A DNA stretch of 16,023 nucleotides from Candidatus Bathyarchaeota archaeon (GTDB lineage: Archaea; Thermoproteota; Bathyarchaeia; 40CM-2-53-6). Under the pieces are notes generated by a model that was given only the letters and a program-made list of their open reading frames with translations, was not told the DNA's origin and ran no database searches. Position numbers and translations under genes: made by a program. Shown here piece by piece: positions 6,073-13,949 of the stretch. The stretch covers positions 20,756-36,778 of the forward strand of contig VBBQ01000021.1 in the NCBI GenBank assembly GCA_005888755.1, given 5' to 3'. Positions within the stretch are counted from its first letter, which is position 1, and every line of letters starts with the position of its first letter.

Positions 6073-7872
6073 ATGACAAGTAAAGCGATCCTGTTCAGCT
6101 ACACCAACTACCCCGAACTCAACGCGAACTTGGAAGGGGCTGGGGTGAAGATGAGCAAAGACAGCATGCTACGTCACGGGAGTTTTACGTTCGACCTTCA
6201 AGGTATAAGCAGAGCAGCAAGCCACCAAATAGTCAGACATAGAATAGCATCCTTCTCGCAACAGTGCTACGACCCAGAAACGGAGATACTAACAGTAGAC
6301 GGTTGGAAACACTATCACGAGCTGCGCCATGACCTTGAGGTAGCCACACTTAACCCGATAACGTTCGAGATCGAGTACCAAATTCCAACGTCGTTCTTTC
6401 TCTACCCCTACGAGGGTCCCATGCATCGATTTCAGGCGAAACAGGTAGACTTGTGCGTTACACCCAATCACAAGCTATTCGTAAAAATCTATGGGCGCAC
6501 CCGCTGGGAATTCCTTGAGGCCTCGATAGTCGCCCAGATTGGACACGGGTACATCGAGTTCAAGAAGGATGGATTCTGGTACGGCGAAGAGGACGAGCCG
6601 AGCCTAATCATTCCTGGCGCGACCATCGTGAAGCAATATGCTTCAGGACAATCAGCCTACCAAAGACTGGACATCACTGTTGATTATCACAATTTCCTAG
6701 AATTCCTTGGCTACTTCATATCTGAAGGGTGCGTATGCGAATCGCCTCAGCGAGGCGGGACGAGGCACATTATCGAGATCGCGCAAAAGATTGGAAAGAC
6801 AGCAGAGAATATTGAATCCTGTGTCAAGAATCTGCCTTTCGGTGCTTATCGGTCTATCGACAAGTACGGCTGCATGAGATGGCGTATCGAAGACAAATCA
6901 CTTCTAGAGTTTCTCAAGCCTCTTGGCAAAGCCCACCAGAAGTTCATTCCTCGCTGGGCATTGAATCGAAACCAAAGAGACCTTCAGCTGCTATTCAAGG
7001 CTCTCATTGAAGGCGACGGCTCAGTTGACCAGAGAAGCGGGTGGACACGATACTATACTACGTCTAAGCGTCTAGCTGACGATGTCCAAGAACTCGCGTT
7101 CAAGCTTGGACATGGCGCAAATATTTCCTATACAGAACCGAGACCACCACGCAATCCTCTAGGATGTTACACGGTTAGTATTATCCAAAATAGGAACACT
7201 CCCTTGATCCGTCTTGATCGCACGACTTCAAGCCACCATGAAGTTGTTCAGTATCATGGTATCGTCTGGTGTATGGAGGTCCCGAACCACATTATCTATG
7301 TGAGAAGAAACGGAAAGACTGTGTGGTGTGGAAATAGTCAACGGTACGTGAAAGTCACGCGTAGCTATGGTTACCTTAAGCCGCCTGGGGTTCCGGAAGA
7401 ACTCAGCGTCCCTGTCGAGATTCAGGGACACAAGCTAGAGCTGAACTTTGAGGATGTGATGGACTTGACCCGTCAAGCCGAGGAGGGACTAGTAGCGAAA
7501 GGTATCAAGGCGGAGGACAGCCGATACTTGCGGCCCAACGCTGCAACCACGAACATAGTCATGAGTATGAGCCCACGCCAGCTCATCCATTTTTTCAATC
7601 TCCGCTGCGCCCCTGACGCTCAATGGGAGATCCGAGACCTTGCATGGTCGATGTACGCCGCGGTCCGGCTTGCAGCTCCCCAAGTCTTCGGGCCATTGCC
7701 TGCGGCAGATGAAAGTGACTACATCAAGAAACGGGTCTTAATCGTCGACGATCTAGTTCGAAAGGGCGAAGACGGATTCTCTAAGACCACGCCTGGAGAG
7801 CTCTTCCAGCTGGAGCTTCAACCCATGCTGGAACTCGTCCATCCGGTTGAGGCTTTCGTTCGCCGGTACTAG
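6073..7872 (+). CDS. thyX: Flavin-dependent thymidylate synthase ThyX interrupted by an intein
   Basis: A 599-aa precursor. The N-extein (1-64) carries HGSFTFDLQGISRAASHQIV then RHRIASFSQQ. The intein occupies 65-421. The C-extein (422-599) starts SQRYVKV and holds EDSRYLRPNAATTNIVMSM and LIHFFNLRCAPDAQWEIRDL. Spliced, the product is about 242 residues with a complete RHRX7S signature (R55, H56, R57 and S422). ThyX methylates dUMP to dTMP using FAD, NADPH and methylene-tetrahydrofolate. The N-terminus is odd: only 34 residues precede the HGSFTF strand, where the family usually has 50-75, and the usual GHxxxxEH reads SKDSMLRH, so the conserved histidine is K29. The missing part is present in the preceding ThyX-like gene. 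The start is ATG 6073 because an in-frame TGA (6070-6072) lies directly before it. Confidence 0.92.
   Translation: MTSKAILFSYTNYPELNANLEGAGVKMSKDSMLRHGSFTFDLQGISRAASHQIVRHRIASFSQQCYDPETEILTVDGWKHYHELRHDLEVATLNPITFEIEYQIPTSFFLYPYEGPMHRFQAKQVDLCVTPNHKLFVKIYGRTRWEFLEASIVAQIGHGYIEFKKDGFWYGEEDEPSLIIPGATIVKQYASGQSAYQRLDITVDYHNFLEFLGYFISEGCVCESPQRGGTRHIIEIAQKIGKTAENIESCVKNLPFGAYRSIDKYGCMRWRIEDKSLLEFLKPLGKAHQKFIPRWALNRNQRDLQLLFKALIEGDGSVDQRSGWTRYYTTSKRLADDVQELAFKLGHGANISYTEPRPPRNPLGCYTVSIIQNRNTPLIRLDRTTSSHHEVVQYHGIVWCMEVPNHIIYVRRNGKTVWCGNSQRYVKVTRSYGYLKPPGVPEELSVPVEIQGHKLELNFEDVMDLTRQAEEGLVAKGIKAEDSRYLRPNAATTNIVMSMSPRQLIHFFNLRCAPDAQWEIRDLAWSMYAAVRLAAPQVFGPLPAADESDYIKKRVLIVDDLVRKGEDGFSKTTPGELFQLELQPMLELVHPVEAFVRRY
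6265..7335 (+). mobile_element. ThyX intein with LAGLIDADG homing endonuclease
   Basis: A 357-aa intein in frame within thyX. It begins at C65 (CYDPETEILTVDGW, block A), has the block B motif CVTPNH (T130, H133), and two dodecapeptide motifs, LGYFISEGC (acidic E218) and LFKALIEGDGSVD (D315). It ends with block F/G, CMEVPNHIIYV then NGKTVWCGN, before the +1 serine S422. The endonuclease would cut an intein-less thyX allele to spread by homing, and the splicing blocks remove the intein from the protein. The penultimate residue is Gly rather than the common His; other inteins are known that splice without this His. The insertion lies immediately before the last serine of RHRX7S, a highly conserved target. 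Both endonuclease acidic residues are present, so it may still be active. Confidence 0.92.
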
Positions 7873-7893
7873 AACAACGACTTCCTGCAGCTA

Positions 7894-8472
7894 CTATGGC
7901 TTAGGTCCCGTTGCGTTAACGTGTTTGGCCCAGATCTTCTTTTCGCTGACCAGGAATCTAGCTCCAAAGGTGAGCAGGATGCTTGCAAGGTTGGCCGCGT
8001 ACAAGTACGAAATGCCTAGTGCGCTTGTCAGGCCCCAGAGAAGGGGGATTCTTACAAGGAGGTCAGACGAGGAGACCATGTTGAAGAGCAGAAACCTGCC
8101 CGCTATCCCGCCTGCCCCTGCTCTTGATCTGAAGACTAGAAAGTTGTTCAGTGCAAAGTTGACGAGAACGGCGGCTTGGCTGCTCAGAACTGCGCTCAGC
8201 AGATAGTAGGAGACCCCGTAGAAACCTGTCAAGAGGAATAGAACGTACTGGTTGAGGAATATTCCTAATCCGCCTACGAACCCGAATTTGATCAGTATCC
8301 AAGCGATCGAGCCTCCAGTCCTTGGATGCCTGGGATTAGGAGGCGAGTACATCCCAAACCCCGACGAGAAGCGCGGATCTCTGATCGCGGACGAGTAGAG
8401 AGACCCTTGGTAGTATTGCCGTCTCGCCAATACCTCGTTAAGGGGGTTGATGGGTCGAATCTCTGAACTCAA
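7894..8472 (-). CDS. GtrA-like four-helix membrane protein
   Basis: A 192-aa protein whose residues from about 56 onward form the GtrA/DPMS transmembrane domain. There are four hydrophobic helices: the first around FGFVGGLGIFLNQYVLFLL, the second ending in NFALNNFLVFR, the third RFLLFNMVSSSDLLVRI, and the fourth ending in SILLTFGARFLVSEKKIW. GtrA proteins take part in moving lipid-linked sugars across the membrane or accompany glycosyltransferases in cell-surface glycan synthesis. The first 55 residues are polar and proline-rich, longer than usual for the family. No glycosyltransferase gene is next to it here. The start is TTG 8472, the first possible start after an in-frame TAG; a later ATG at about residue 41 is an alternative that would remove most of the polar extension. 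Confidence 0.85.
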   Translation of the reverse strand: MSSEIRPINPLNEVLARRQYYQGSLYSSAIRDPRFSSGFGMYSPPNPRHPRTGGSIAWILIKFGFVGGLGIFLNQYVLFLLTGFYGVSYYLLSAVLSSQAAVLVNFALNNFLVFRSRAGAGGIAGRFLLFNMVSSSDLLVRIPLLWGLTSALGISYLYAANLASILLTFGARFLVSEKKIWAKHVNATGPKP

Positions 8473-8611
8473 ACGCTATCGGTCAATTCTAGCTAGACCC
8501 ATTCCGCGCGATATAACCGATACTCTCTCAGTCGAGAATGATGAGCAGAATCGCGTGGAGTACGAAGTGTCTTGGACTATAAAATTTCCGACACGGAGAT
8601 TGACAGAGAAT
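8473..8611 (-). promoter_or_regulatory. Intergenic region with two TATA-like elements for the GtrA-like gene
   Basis: Reading on the minus strand, one element is TTATATC at 8512-8518, about 40 bases before the TTG start, the right distance for a short leader. The other is GGAAATTTTATAG at 8577-8589, which resembles a BRE plus TATA box but is over 100 bases from the start. No coding sequence is supported here. Which element is used cannot be decided from the sequence. Confidence 0.35.
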
Positions 8612-11600
8612 CTACAGTTCGGAGGAGGCGGATATCATCGGCATGACAGGAAGCTCTTGTCCTGGCTCCACGAGTTGTTCAAACTCTCGTCTTGCCTTGT
8701 CCATCTTTGGATAGATGACTTCTCGGAACCCTGTTACTGCGAATTCGTTCGGCCTGTAAGGGTCGTTGATTACCCTCAACGCTCTGAGTGCCAGATCATA
8801 GTCTGTAGACGCAGTCTTGAGATAGAAGCCAACGACGTCGTCTTTGTACCAGTCTCGGAACGCGCGCTCCTTCTTGTGCCATCCCCAACTATCCAGGATG
8901 GTCCTAGTCCATTTCATGTGCTTGAAGATCCTCATCAACCAGTTGTGAGCAAGCCACTGAGGCAGGTCAAACCGGACCTGTTTGCCGAAGACTTCGAATT
9001 CTGGCCTGTTGATATGTTCGTATGTTATCCTGTCACCGTTCTTATCGTCAACGTTGTACCGGATCTTGTCCCGGTCCAGCTTCTCATCATCAGTCAACAA
9101 GTGTGGAGTGTAGATCTCGTCCTTGATCGCCATTACCTTGTGCAAGTCCAGCATCGCTATGTTAGTCGCGGCGAATCCTTTGTCCGCCCTATCGTTCCTG
9201 AATACCTCTAGGACCCTGTCCACGTATTTCTCGGCGTAGGAAAGGTCTCCCCACATTATGAGGTCGTAGACTCTTCTCGCAATGCCGCGGTTGGTGTCCT
9301 CGTCGAGACCCATCGTGGCTACAGTACTCATTACTAACCGCCTGTATTCGTCTGCGGTCTTCTTTCCTTTCCAGAACATCCAGTAGGAGTGCGAGATCTG
9401 CTTGGCCTTCATGTCAAGAATGGACTGGTAGCTCTCCTTTGCCCCGAATAGCGTGAGTATCCTCTCATCTGCTACGATGTTCTTGAAGTCGAGAAGCTCC
9501 GGCGACACGACCATTTTCCGGCCCAGCCGAAACGCCTCCATATTCCTAGCCCTTTGGCTAGCGGGGACGGTTTCCATTATTGCGTCAACGAGGTTCTGTT
9601 CGCTGACAGGTACGAGGCCCTTCTGGAAGGCAGCGCCGAGAAGAATAATGTTGGTGAAGAGCTTGCTTCCGAAGTAGAGTTCGGAGATCTCGCTGATTCT
9701 TCCGCCGAAGTATTCGTCAGAGTTTGTGTGTCTTCGAATATTCTCTTCCGCGTCTGGAGGATAAGTCATCATCCCGGCGAGCATTGGGATAGTCGGGACC
9801 ACGGTGGTGTTCACCACTGCGGTCGTGTGAACCTGGCTGGCGTATACGAGACTTCTCTCCGCCTCGAGCAGGTCAACCCCCATCAAGAGATCAGCCTTTC
9901 CGTTGGGGACGATGGTTGAGATCTTGGCCATTCCATTCGAGTAGAGAACGTGTGCGGAGACTGCGCCGTTTCTGATTGCGAGTCCTTTCTTGTCGTTGAA
10001 CCGGACGTGGTATCCTTCTTTGGTTCCAGCTCGAGCCAGAACTGATGACATTACTCCTACTCCCATGCCGCCTACGCCGCTGATGAATACCTTCCAGGTA
10101 TCTTTGAATCGGTGTGGAGCAGGCTGTGGAATATTGTCGAGCGGTATGTTCTTGACCCTTGATTTCGGCGGCTTGTTTCTAGTAATGATTACTTTCTCGA
10201 AGGATGGGCAAGCCATGACCTTCGTACAGTACGTGTCGGATACGCAAATCGACTGGTCAATACCAATCTTCTCTCCATAATCTGTGTCGATTATTGTGAG
10301 TCCTGGGCAGCCTGTGTTTTTGGTGCATTCTCGGCAGTTCTCGCAGACTTCCTGTGAGATGTTGACGAATGTTTCTTTCTTGACGAAACCCTGTCTCTCG
10401 ATGATCCTGTTTCTCTCTGATCGCTTTCTCTTGTGAAATGTGATGCCGCATTCTTTGTCGGCAATGATCACTTTTACACCCGGTTTCTCGAACACTTTGT
10501 CCAGTTCTTTCATGTACTTCTCTCTGTTCGACGGGGGCATCTTCTTCACGTAGATCTGTCCCTGGCCCATGGCACGGACGATACTCTCAATATCTTGAGG
10601 GGTTGTCTTGTCGCCCATCAGATTGTGGCCCGTCTCCGGTGTTGGCTGATGGCCTGTCATTGCGGTGTTCTTGTTGTCGAGGATGAGATAGAGTATGTCT
10701 TGTCCTTCTTTGATTGAGTTGGATATGGCGGTCATTCCTCTCCAGAAGAAAGTCGAGTCTCCCATCAGGGCATACTGCTTGTTTGTTACGAACGGATCCA
10801 TTCCGGACCCCGCAGCTCCCCCCAGTGACATCGCCGTTAGGTTGTGCATTTCCCCGAACGGAGGGAGGAACGACATCGAGTAGCATCCGATGTCGCCGTG
10901 TGCGAAGATGTCCTTGTGTTCAGGGGTATCTCTTAGAGAATGAACGGCGCTGAGAGTTTCCCTGTGGGGACAACCTGCGCAAAAGCCTGGAGATCGTGGT
11001 GGGACTAGGAGCCCGTAGGCTTTGATTTCTGCAAGAAGATCAAGCTCGTTGTGAATCTTCTTCTGGTCTATATTGGCTGCGGGATCGCCAAGTTCCAAGA
11101 GCAAGTTTCCAACTTTCTCAATCAGGTTTGACGGAGTGAGGCCGCTCTCTTCAGGGAATCCATCGCCCTGTGGAAAGAACTTCCCCCAGACTTTCGGCAT
11201 GCTGGAGAGCCTTCCCTCCTGCACCAAGTCGTCCAGGATGGTTTTGACCTGGTTCTCTATTGCAGGGCTTTTCTCTTCAACAACAATAATGTTCTCTACT
11301 TTCTTGGATAACTCGCCGACGATTTCTGGCTCGAGAGGATATGTTACTGCGGGTTTCAGGATTGGGAACTGTTCGTCTAGTCCGAGCTCCCAGAGAGCCT
11401 GTTCCAGATAGCTGTAGGATATGCCTGCTGCGATGAAGCCGATCCTATGCTTTCGGCCATCATCGTACAGTATCTTGTCGAGCTTATGATCTCTAACGTA
11501 TTCGTGGACTCTGGGGAATCTTTCTCTGATGATTTCCTTCTCTAGGTCCCATGTGTTTGGTGGGATGCTGACTCTTCGTTTGATGTCAATTTTCGAGATA

Positions 11601-12229
11601 TCGAGGGTAATTGGATTCTTGAATGTGATCTCTGAGGGCTGGTTTTCTGAAAGAACAACGCTACCTCCGCCTTCGGCAAGATAGGTTGTAATCAGATAGC
11701 CCACGACAAGATTGGAATATTGGGAGAGTCTGAGTCCTTCCCCGATCCAGTCCTTGACCTCTTGTGGAGTGCTGGGCTCGATGATAGCCATCTTGAGATG
11801 CTCCATAAGCTGGCGGCTATCACCTGCAACCTGAGTGCTGGAAGCATGCGGGTCGTCTCCGCAGACGACGAGTGCTCCACCTCTCTTCCCGCTCAAGCCG
11901 AGTTTGTCAGCGTAATTGATGATGTTGATCGGGTCCGCAGCGACATTGAGGCCAACGCTCTTCATCACAGCAACAGCATTGACGCCGACATCCAAGGCGC
12001 CGTTAAGTGCGGCTGCGCCTTGGGACTCGTCGTTCGTCATTTCTGCCCAGAGTCCGCATTCTCTGAGAATCTCGGCGTTCTCTTCTAGAATCGTGAAAAC
12101 TTCTGCGACAGGCGAGCCTGGGTAGCCGGCCATTAAGCCGACTTTGCTCTCAAGCGCTCCCTTTACTATCAGCTCGTTTCCGTTGAAAGCGTTGATACCG
12201 GACCCTTGGACAAAACGTTTGTCCGACAT
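8612..12229 (-). CDS. iorA: Fused indolepyruvate:ferredoxin oxidoreductase (alpha-beta fusion)
   Basis: A 1205-aa multidomain enzyme that oxidatively decarboxylates aryl-2-oxoacids to acyl-CoA, passing electrons to ferredoxin. Domains in order: pyrimidine-binding domain about 1-230 (MAGYPGSPVAEVF, MTNDESQGAAALNGAL); transketolase-C-like linker about 260-380; TPP-binding domain about 415-600 (FCAGCPHRE at 416-423, HGDIGCYSM, MGDSTFFWRGM with GDS at 490-492, LDNKNTAMTG). A ferredoxin-like part follows at about 625-680, with Cys 629, 632, 635 and 641, then 662, 668 and 674. Next is the beta-type catalytic domain about 714-920 (FISGVGGMGVGVMSSVLARA). A C-terminal domain of about 280 residues ends near FREVIYPKMDKARREFE and resembles the extra domain of bacterial long single-chain enzymes. 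Most archaeal enzymes are two-subunit. The second iron-sulfur cluster has only three clear cysteines in an unusual spacing. Start ATG 12229. Confidence 0.92.
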   Translation of the reverse strand: MSDKRFVQGSGINAFNGNELIVKGALESKVGLMAGYPGSPVAEVFTILEENAEILRECGLWAEMTNDESQGAAALNGALDVGVNAVAVMKSVGLNVAADPINIINYADKLGLSGKRGGALVVCGDDPHASSTQVAGDSRQLMEHLKMAIIEPSTPQEVKDWIGEGLRLSQYSNLVVGYLITTYLAEGGGSVVLSENQPSEITFKNPITLDISKIDIKRRVSIPPNTWDLEKEIIRERFPRVHEYVRDHKLDKILYDDGRKHRIGFIAAGISYSYLEQALWELGLDEQFPILKPAVTYPLEPEIVGELSKKVENIIVVEEKSPAIENQVKTILDDLVQEGRLSSMPKVWGKFFPQGDGFPEESGLTPSNLIEKVGNLLLELGDPAANIDQKKIHNELDLLAEIKAYGLLVPPRSPGFCAGCPHRETLSAVHSLRDTPEHKDIFAHGDIGCYSMSFLPPFGEMHNLTAMSLGGAAGSGMDPFVTNKQYALMGDSTFFWRGMTAISNSIKEGQDILYLILDNKNTAMTGHQPTPETGHNLMGDKTTPQDIESIVRAMGQGQIYVKKMPPSNREKYMKELDKVFEKPGVKVIIADKECGITFHKRKRSERNRIIERQGFVKKETFVNISQEVCENCRECTKNTGCPGLTIIDTDYGEKIGIDQSICVSDTYCTKVMACPSFEKVIITRNKPPKSRVKNIPLDNIPQPAPHRFKDTWKVFISGVGGMGVGVMSSVLARAGTKEGYHVRFNDKKGLAIRNGAVSAHVLYSNGMAKISTIVPNGKADLLMGVDLLEAERSLVYASQVHTTAVVNTTVVPTIPMLAGMMTYPPDAEENIRRHTNSDEYFGGRISEISELYFGSKLFTNIILLGAAFQKGLVPVSEQNLVDAIMETVPASQRARNMEAFRLGRKMVVSPELLDFKNIVADERILTLFGAKESYQSILDMKAKQISHSYWMFWKGKKTADEYRRLVMSTVATMGLDEDTNRGIARRVYDLIMWGDLSYAEKYVDRVLEVFRNDRADKGFAATNIAMLDLHKVMAIKDEIYTPHLLTDDEKLDRDKIRYNVDDKNGDRITYEHINRPEFEVFGKQVRFDLPQWLAHNWLMRIFKHMKWTRTILDSWGWHKKERAFRDWYKDDVVGFYLKTASTDYDLALRALRVINDPYRPNEFAVTGFREVIYPKMDKARREFEQLVEPGQELPVMPMISASSEL

Positions 12230-12432
12230 TGCATCACGTGGGTATCCGTATAGAATGTTCTAGTCGGGCTGTAGATAAGCCCGTTGTTCAGTTTGTAGAC
12301 AAATAATCCGACAATCGTTTGAATGCCCCTGTATCCGCTGTTAGAACGTTCACGCCTTCAAAACGTTCATTTCTTCTCTAAACGAGCTCCTTCTATCTTC
12401 ACGATATCTCGGTCGGCTCGACACGGGCAAGT
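12230..12432. promoter_or_regulatory. Divergent promoter region between the oxidoreductase and the metalloprotease
   Basis: For the minus-strand gene, a TATA-like CTATAC lies at 12248-12253, about 20-25 bases before the ATG, which would give a nearly leaderless transcript. A perfect 6-bp hairpin (CGGGCT at 12265-12270, AGCCCG at 12278-12283) lies just upstream of it. GAACGTTC (12344-12351, palindromic) and AAACGTTC (12361-12368) are 17 bases apart, and a related GAATGTTC lies at 12253-12260 over the TATA element. These may be operator half-sites. The plus-strand gene has only weak AT-rich candidates (about 12391-12407). Confidence 0.35.
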
Positions 12433-13443
12433 ATGAAAAACCCTACAAATACCCTATCCCTGACTGAGCAATCGCCTGGAAAAGGATATGAGTTGAGAGC
12501 GCTCCTTCTTCTCGCCATCCTTCTTGTCTCAATAATATACTTCGACTCTCCACTCGACTCTCGTGCTTCCTCTGGAGCGGTTATTCCAACCGGGGGGGGC
12601 ACATGGGCAACCTCTACCATTACTATTGTAATTTACCCGCAGCCGAACGCGCTTTGGTTCAAACCCTCATACTCATCGGACGTGGCACGTGCCATTTCTC
12701 GCTGGACGGAATCCATCATAGCTTACACCGATGCTCATGGGTCAAGCTACCTCCGCAAGCTTGGCTTCCTTGCCTACATTTCCGGGGTTAACCAATCGAT
12801 TCCTGCGAATCCAGACATTCAAATCGAGTTCATTCAGACGTTCCTGGGAGCTCTTTACCCTCTAGGTCTAGGAGTAACAATAATACCTCAGCCAGTCAAC
12901 GGAATCTTTTCAGGCCAGACCACGACACGGTTGGCAGCCTACGATCCAACAAACACGACGCAGCTAACCGATAGCGACATGATCAATATCGCTAGCCATG
13001 AGTTTGGTCATGCCTTAGGTCTCGATCACGCAACCGTCTCGGCAACGGACGATGGCACATTCGAATTGATGTTCATGTCGTATGGACAGGCAGTTGGCAA
13101 TTCTGCAAATTCGCTGGAGGCGCCTTCAACCCTGGATATGTTCGCGCTATCTTATGTCTACGATTGGCTGGCGAATTATTCTATGCCCAGCGGGGGACAT
13201 CCCAGGACGCTTCTTTCACTGCCACCCGGAGTCGCCTATTCGTCTGTGTATCCCTATGCGGAGCAGATTCAGATGCTGCAGAACTCTGTTAGCCAGTTGC
13301 GACTTGAGATCCTGATCGTGGCAGTTGTTGCGGGTCTTCTTCTCGCACTGGTCTTGGTGTTTGGCATTCTCTTGTCGCGGAGGAAGCCGGCGCCACCGGT
13401 GCCCTATTCTTGGGGACCGGTTCCGACTACTCCAACAGCATAG
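12433..13443 (+). CDS. Membrane-anchored metzincin-like zinc metalloprotease
   Basis: A 336-aa protein with the extended zinc motif HEFGHALGLDH (H189, E190, H193 and H199) and a Met-turn candidate in ELMFMSYG (M213/M215), the pattern of metzincins such as matrixins (M10). An N-terminal hydrophobic segment (about residues 22-37) is a signal anchor or signal peptide. A second membrane helix at about 292-314 is followed by RRK, then a short proline-rich cytoplasmic tail, so the catalytic domain should sit outside the cell. The region before the zinc motif (IAAYDPTN-like stretch, TDSDMINIASHE) fits a matrixin-type fold. Substrates are unknown; processing of surface or extracellular proteins is likely. 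The start is ATG 12433. It is divergent from the oxidoreductase gene. Confidence 0.88.
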   Translation: MKNPTNTLSLTEQSPGKGYELRALLLLAILLVSIIYFDSPLDSRASSGAVIPTGGGTWATSTITIVIYPQPNALWFKPSYSSDVARAISRWTESIIAYTDAHGSSYLRKLGFLAYISGVNQSIPANPDIQIEFIQTFLGALYPLGLGVTIIPQPVNGIFSGQTTTRLAAYDPTNTTQLTDSDMINIASHEFGHALGLDHATVSATDDGTFELMFMSYGQAVGNSANSLEAPSTLDMFALSYVYDWLANYSMPSGGHPRTLLSLPPGVAYSSVYPYAEQIQMLQNSVSQLRLEILIVAVVAGLLLALVLVFGILLSRRKPAPPVPYSWGPVPTTPTA

Positions 13444-13497
13444 TATTCTGGGTTTTCGGAGACGTCGACGCGTCGTTTCCTGCTATTGCGATAGTAA

Positions 13498-13539
13498 CAT
13501 TTTTATCTCGACACGTGGTTCCAGCCCACGAGGAAAATA
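13498..13539 (+). promoter_or_regulatory. TATA-like box, leader hairpin and Shine-Dalgarno of the small secreted protein
   Basis: ATTTTTATC at 13499-13507 is TATA-like and lies about 35 bases before the ATG at 13540. GAGGA (13530-13534) is a good ribosome binding site five bases before the start. Between them CGTGG (13514-13518) and CCACG (13526-13530) can form a 5-bp hairpin that partly overlaps the ribosome binding site. Confidence 0.5.
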
Positions 13540-13830
13540 ATGACCCCATCTAGACTCTTCTTGATGCTGGCAATCGTATCTCTGGCGGCAATACCATTCC
13601 TTGCGCGACCGGTCGCGGCCGACACTACTACGGGCACTCCAGGACAGCCGAACCAGAGCTGCCAATCAGTGTTTCCGGCAGGAACCTTCACGCCTCCAGG
13701 GTTCAACACTGACGGATTCAACCATGCAACGAACGTCTACGCTGGCTCCGGACAGAATACTCAGACTCCGGCAAACTCGCATGCTGTCTCGCAATACGAC
13801 GTCGCATGTTTCCAGGCCGGTCAACACTAG
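13540..13830 (+). CDS. Small secreted protein, two cysteines (96 aa)
   Basis: A 96-aa protein with a clear signal peptide (MTPSRLFLMLAIVSLAAIPF, cleavage after about residue 27, PVAADTTTG). The mature part of about 70 residues is rich in Gly, Asn, Gln and Thr and has two cysteines (in NQSCQSVFPAG and DVACFQAG) that could form a disulfide. The pattern PGxxN...YAG...SQYDVACFQ resembles small secreted proteins that I associate with soil Actinobacteria; this is recollection, not a search. Function is unknown. It has its own promoter-like sequence and is followed by a T-rich terminator-like tract, so it is likely a single-gene unit. It is well supported by signal peptide, ribosome binding site and promoter. 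Confidence 0.8.
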   Translation: MTPSRLFLMLAIVSLAAIPFLARPVAADTTTGTPGQPNQSCQSVFPAGTFTPPGFNTDGFNHATNVYAGSGQNTQTPANSHAVSQYDVACFQAGQH

Positions 13831-13839
13831 AAACCTTCC

Positions 13840-13853
13840 AACCCCTCTTTTTT
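13840..13853 (+). terminator. Pyrimidine-rich T-tract terminator
   Basis: ACCCCTC followed by six Ts (13848-13853), ten bases after the stop of the small secreted protein. Archaeal transcription commonly ends at such T tracts without a hairpin, and none is visible here. Confidence 0.5.
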
Positions 13854-13949
13854 CCAATCATCGGACAAGGGGTAAATCCGACCTTCTATTATTCCGTCTG
13901 TCCATTAGCGAAATCACGGTCAGATCTAGGACTGGGAATTGATAGGCAG

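Noticed and set aside
8447-9211. 254-aa open frame on the plus strand
   Set aside because: It lies mostly antisense to the oxidoreductase gene, has no recognisable domain, and arises from the codon bias of the opposite strand.
13806-13949. Longer N-terminus of the DUF1697 protein
   Set aside because: It overlaps the secreted protein gene and the T-tract terminator; the family begins near YVAMLRGINV.
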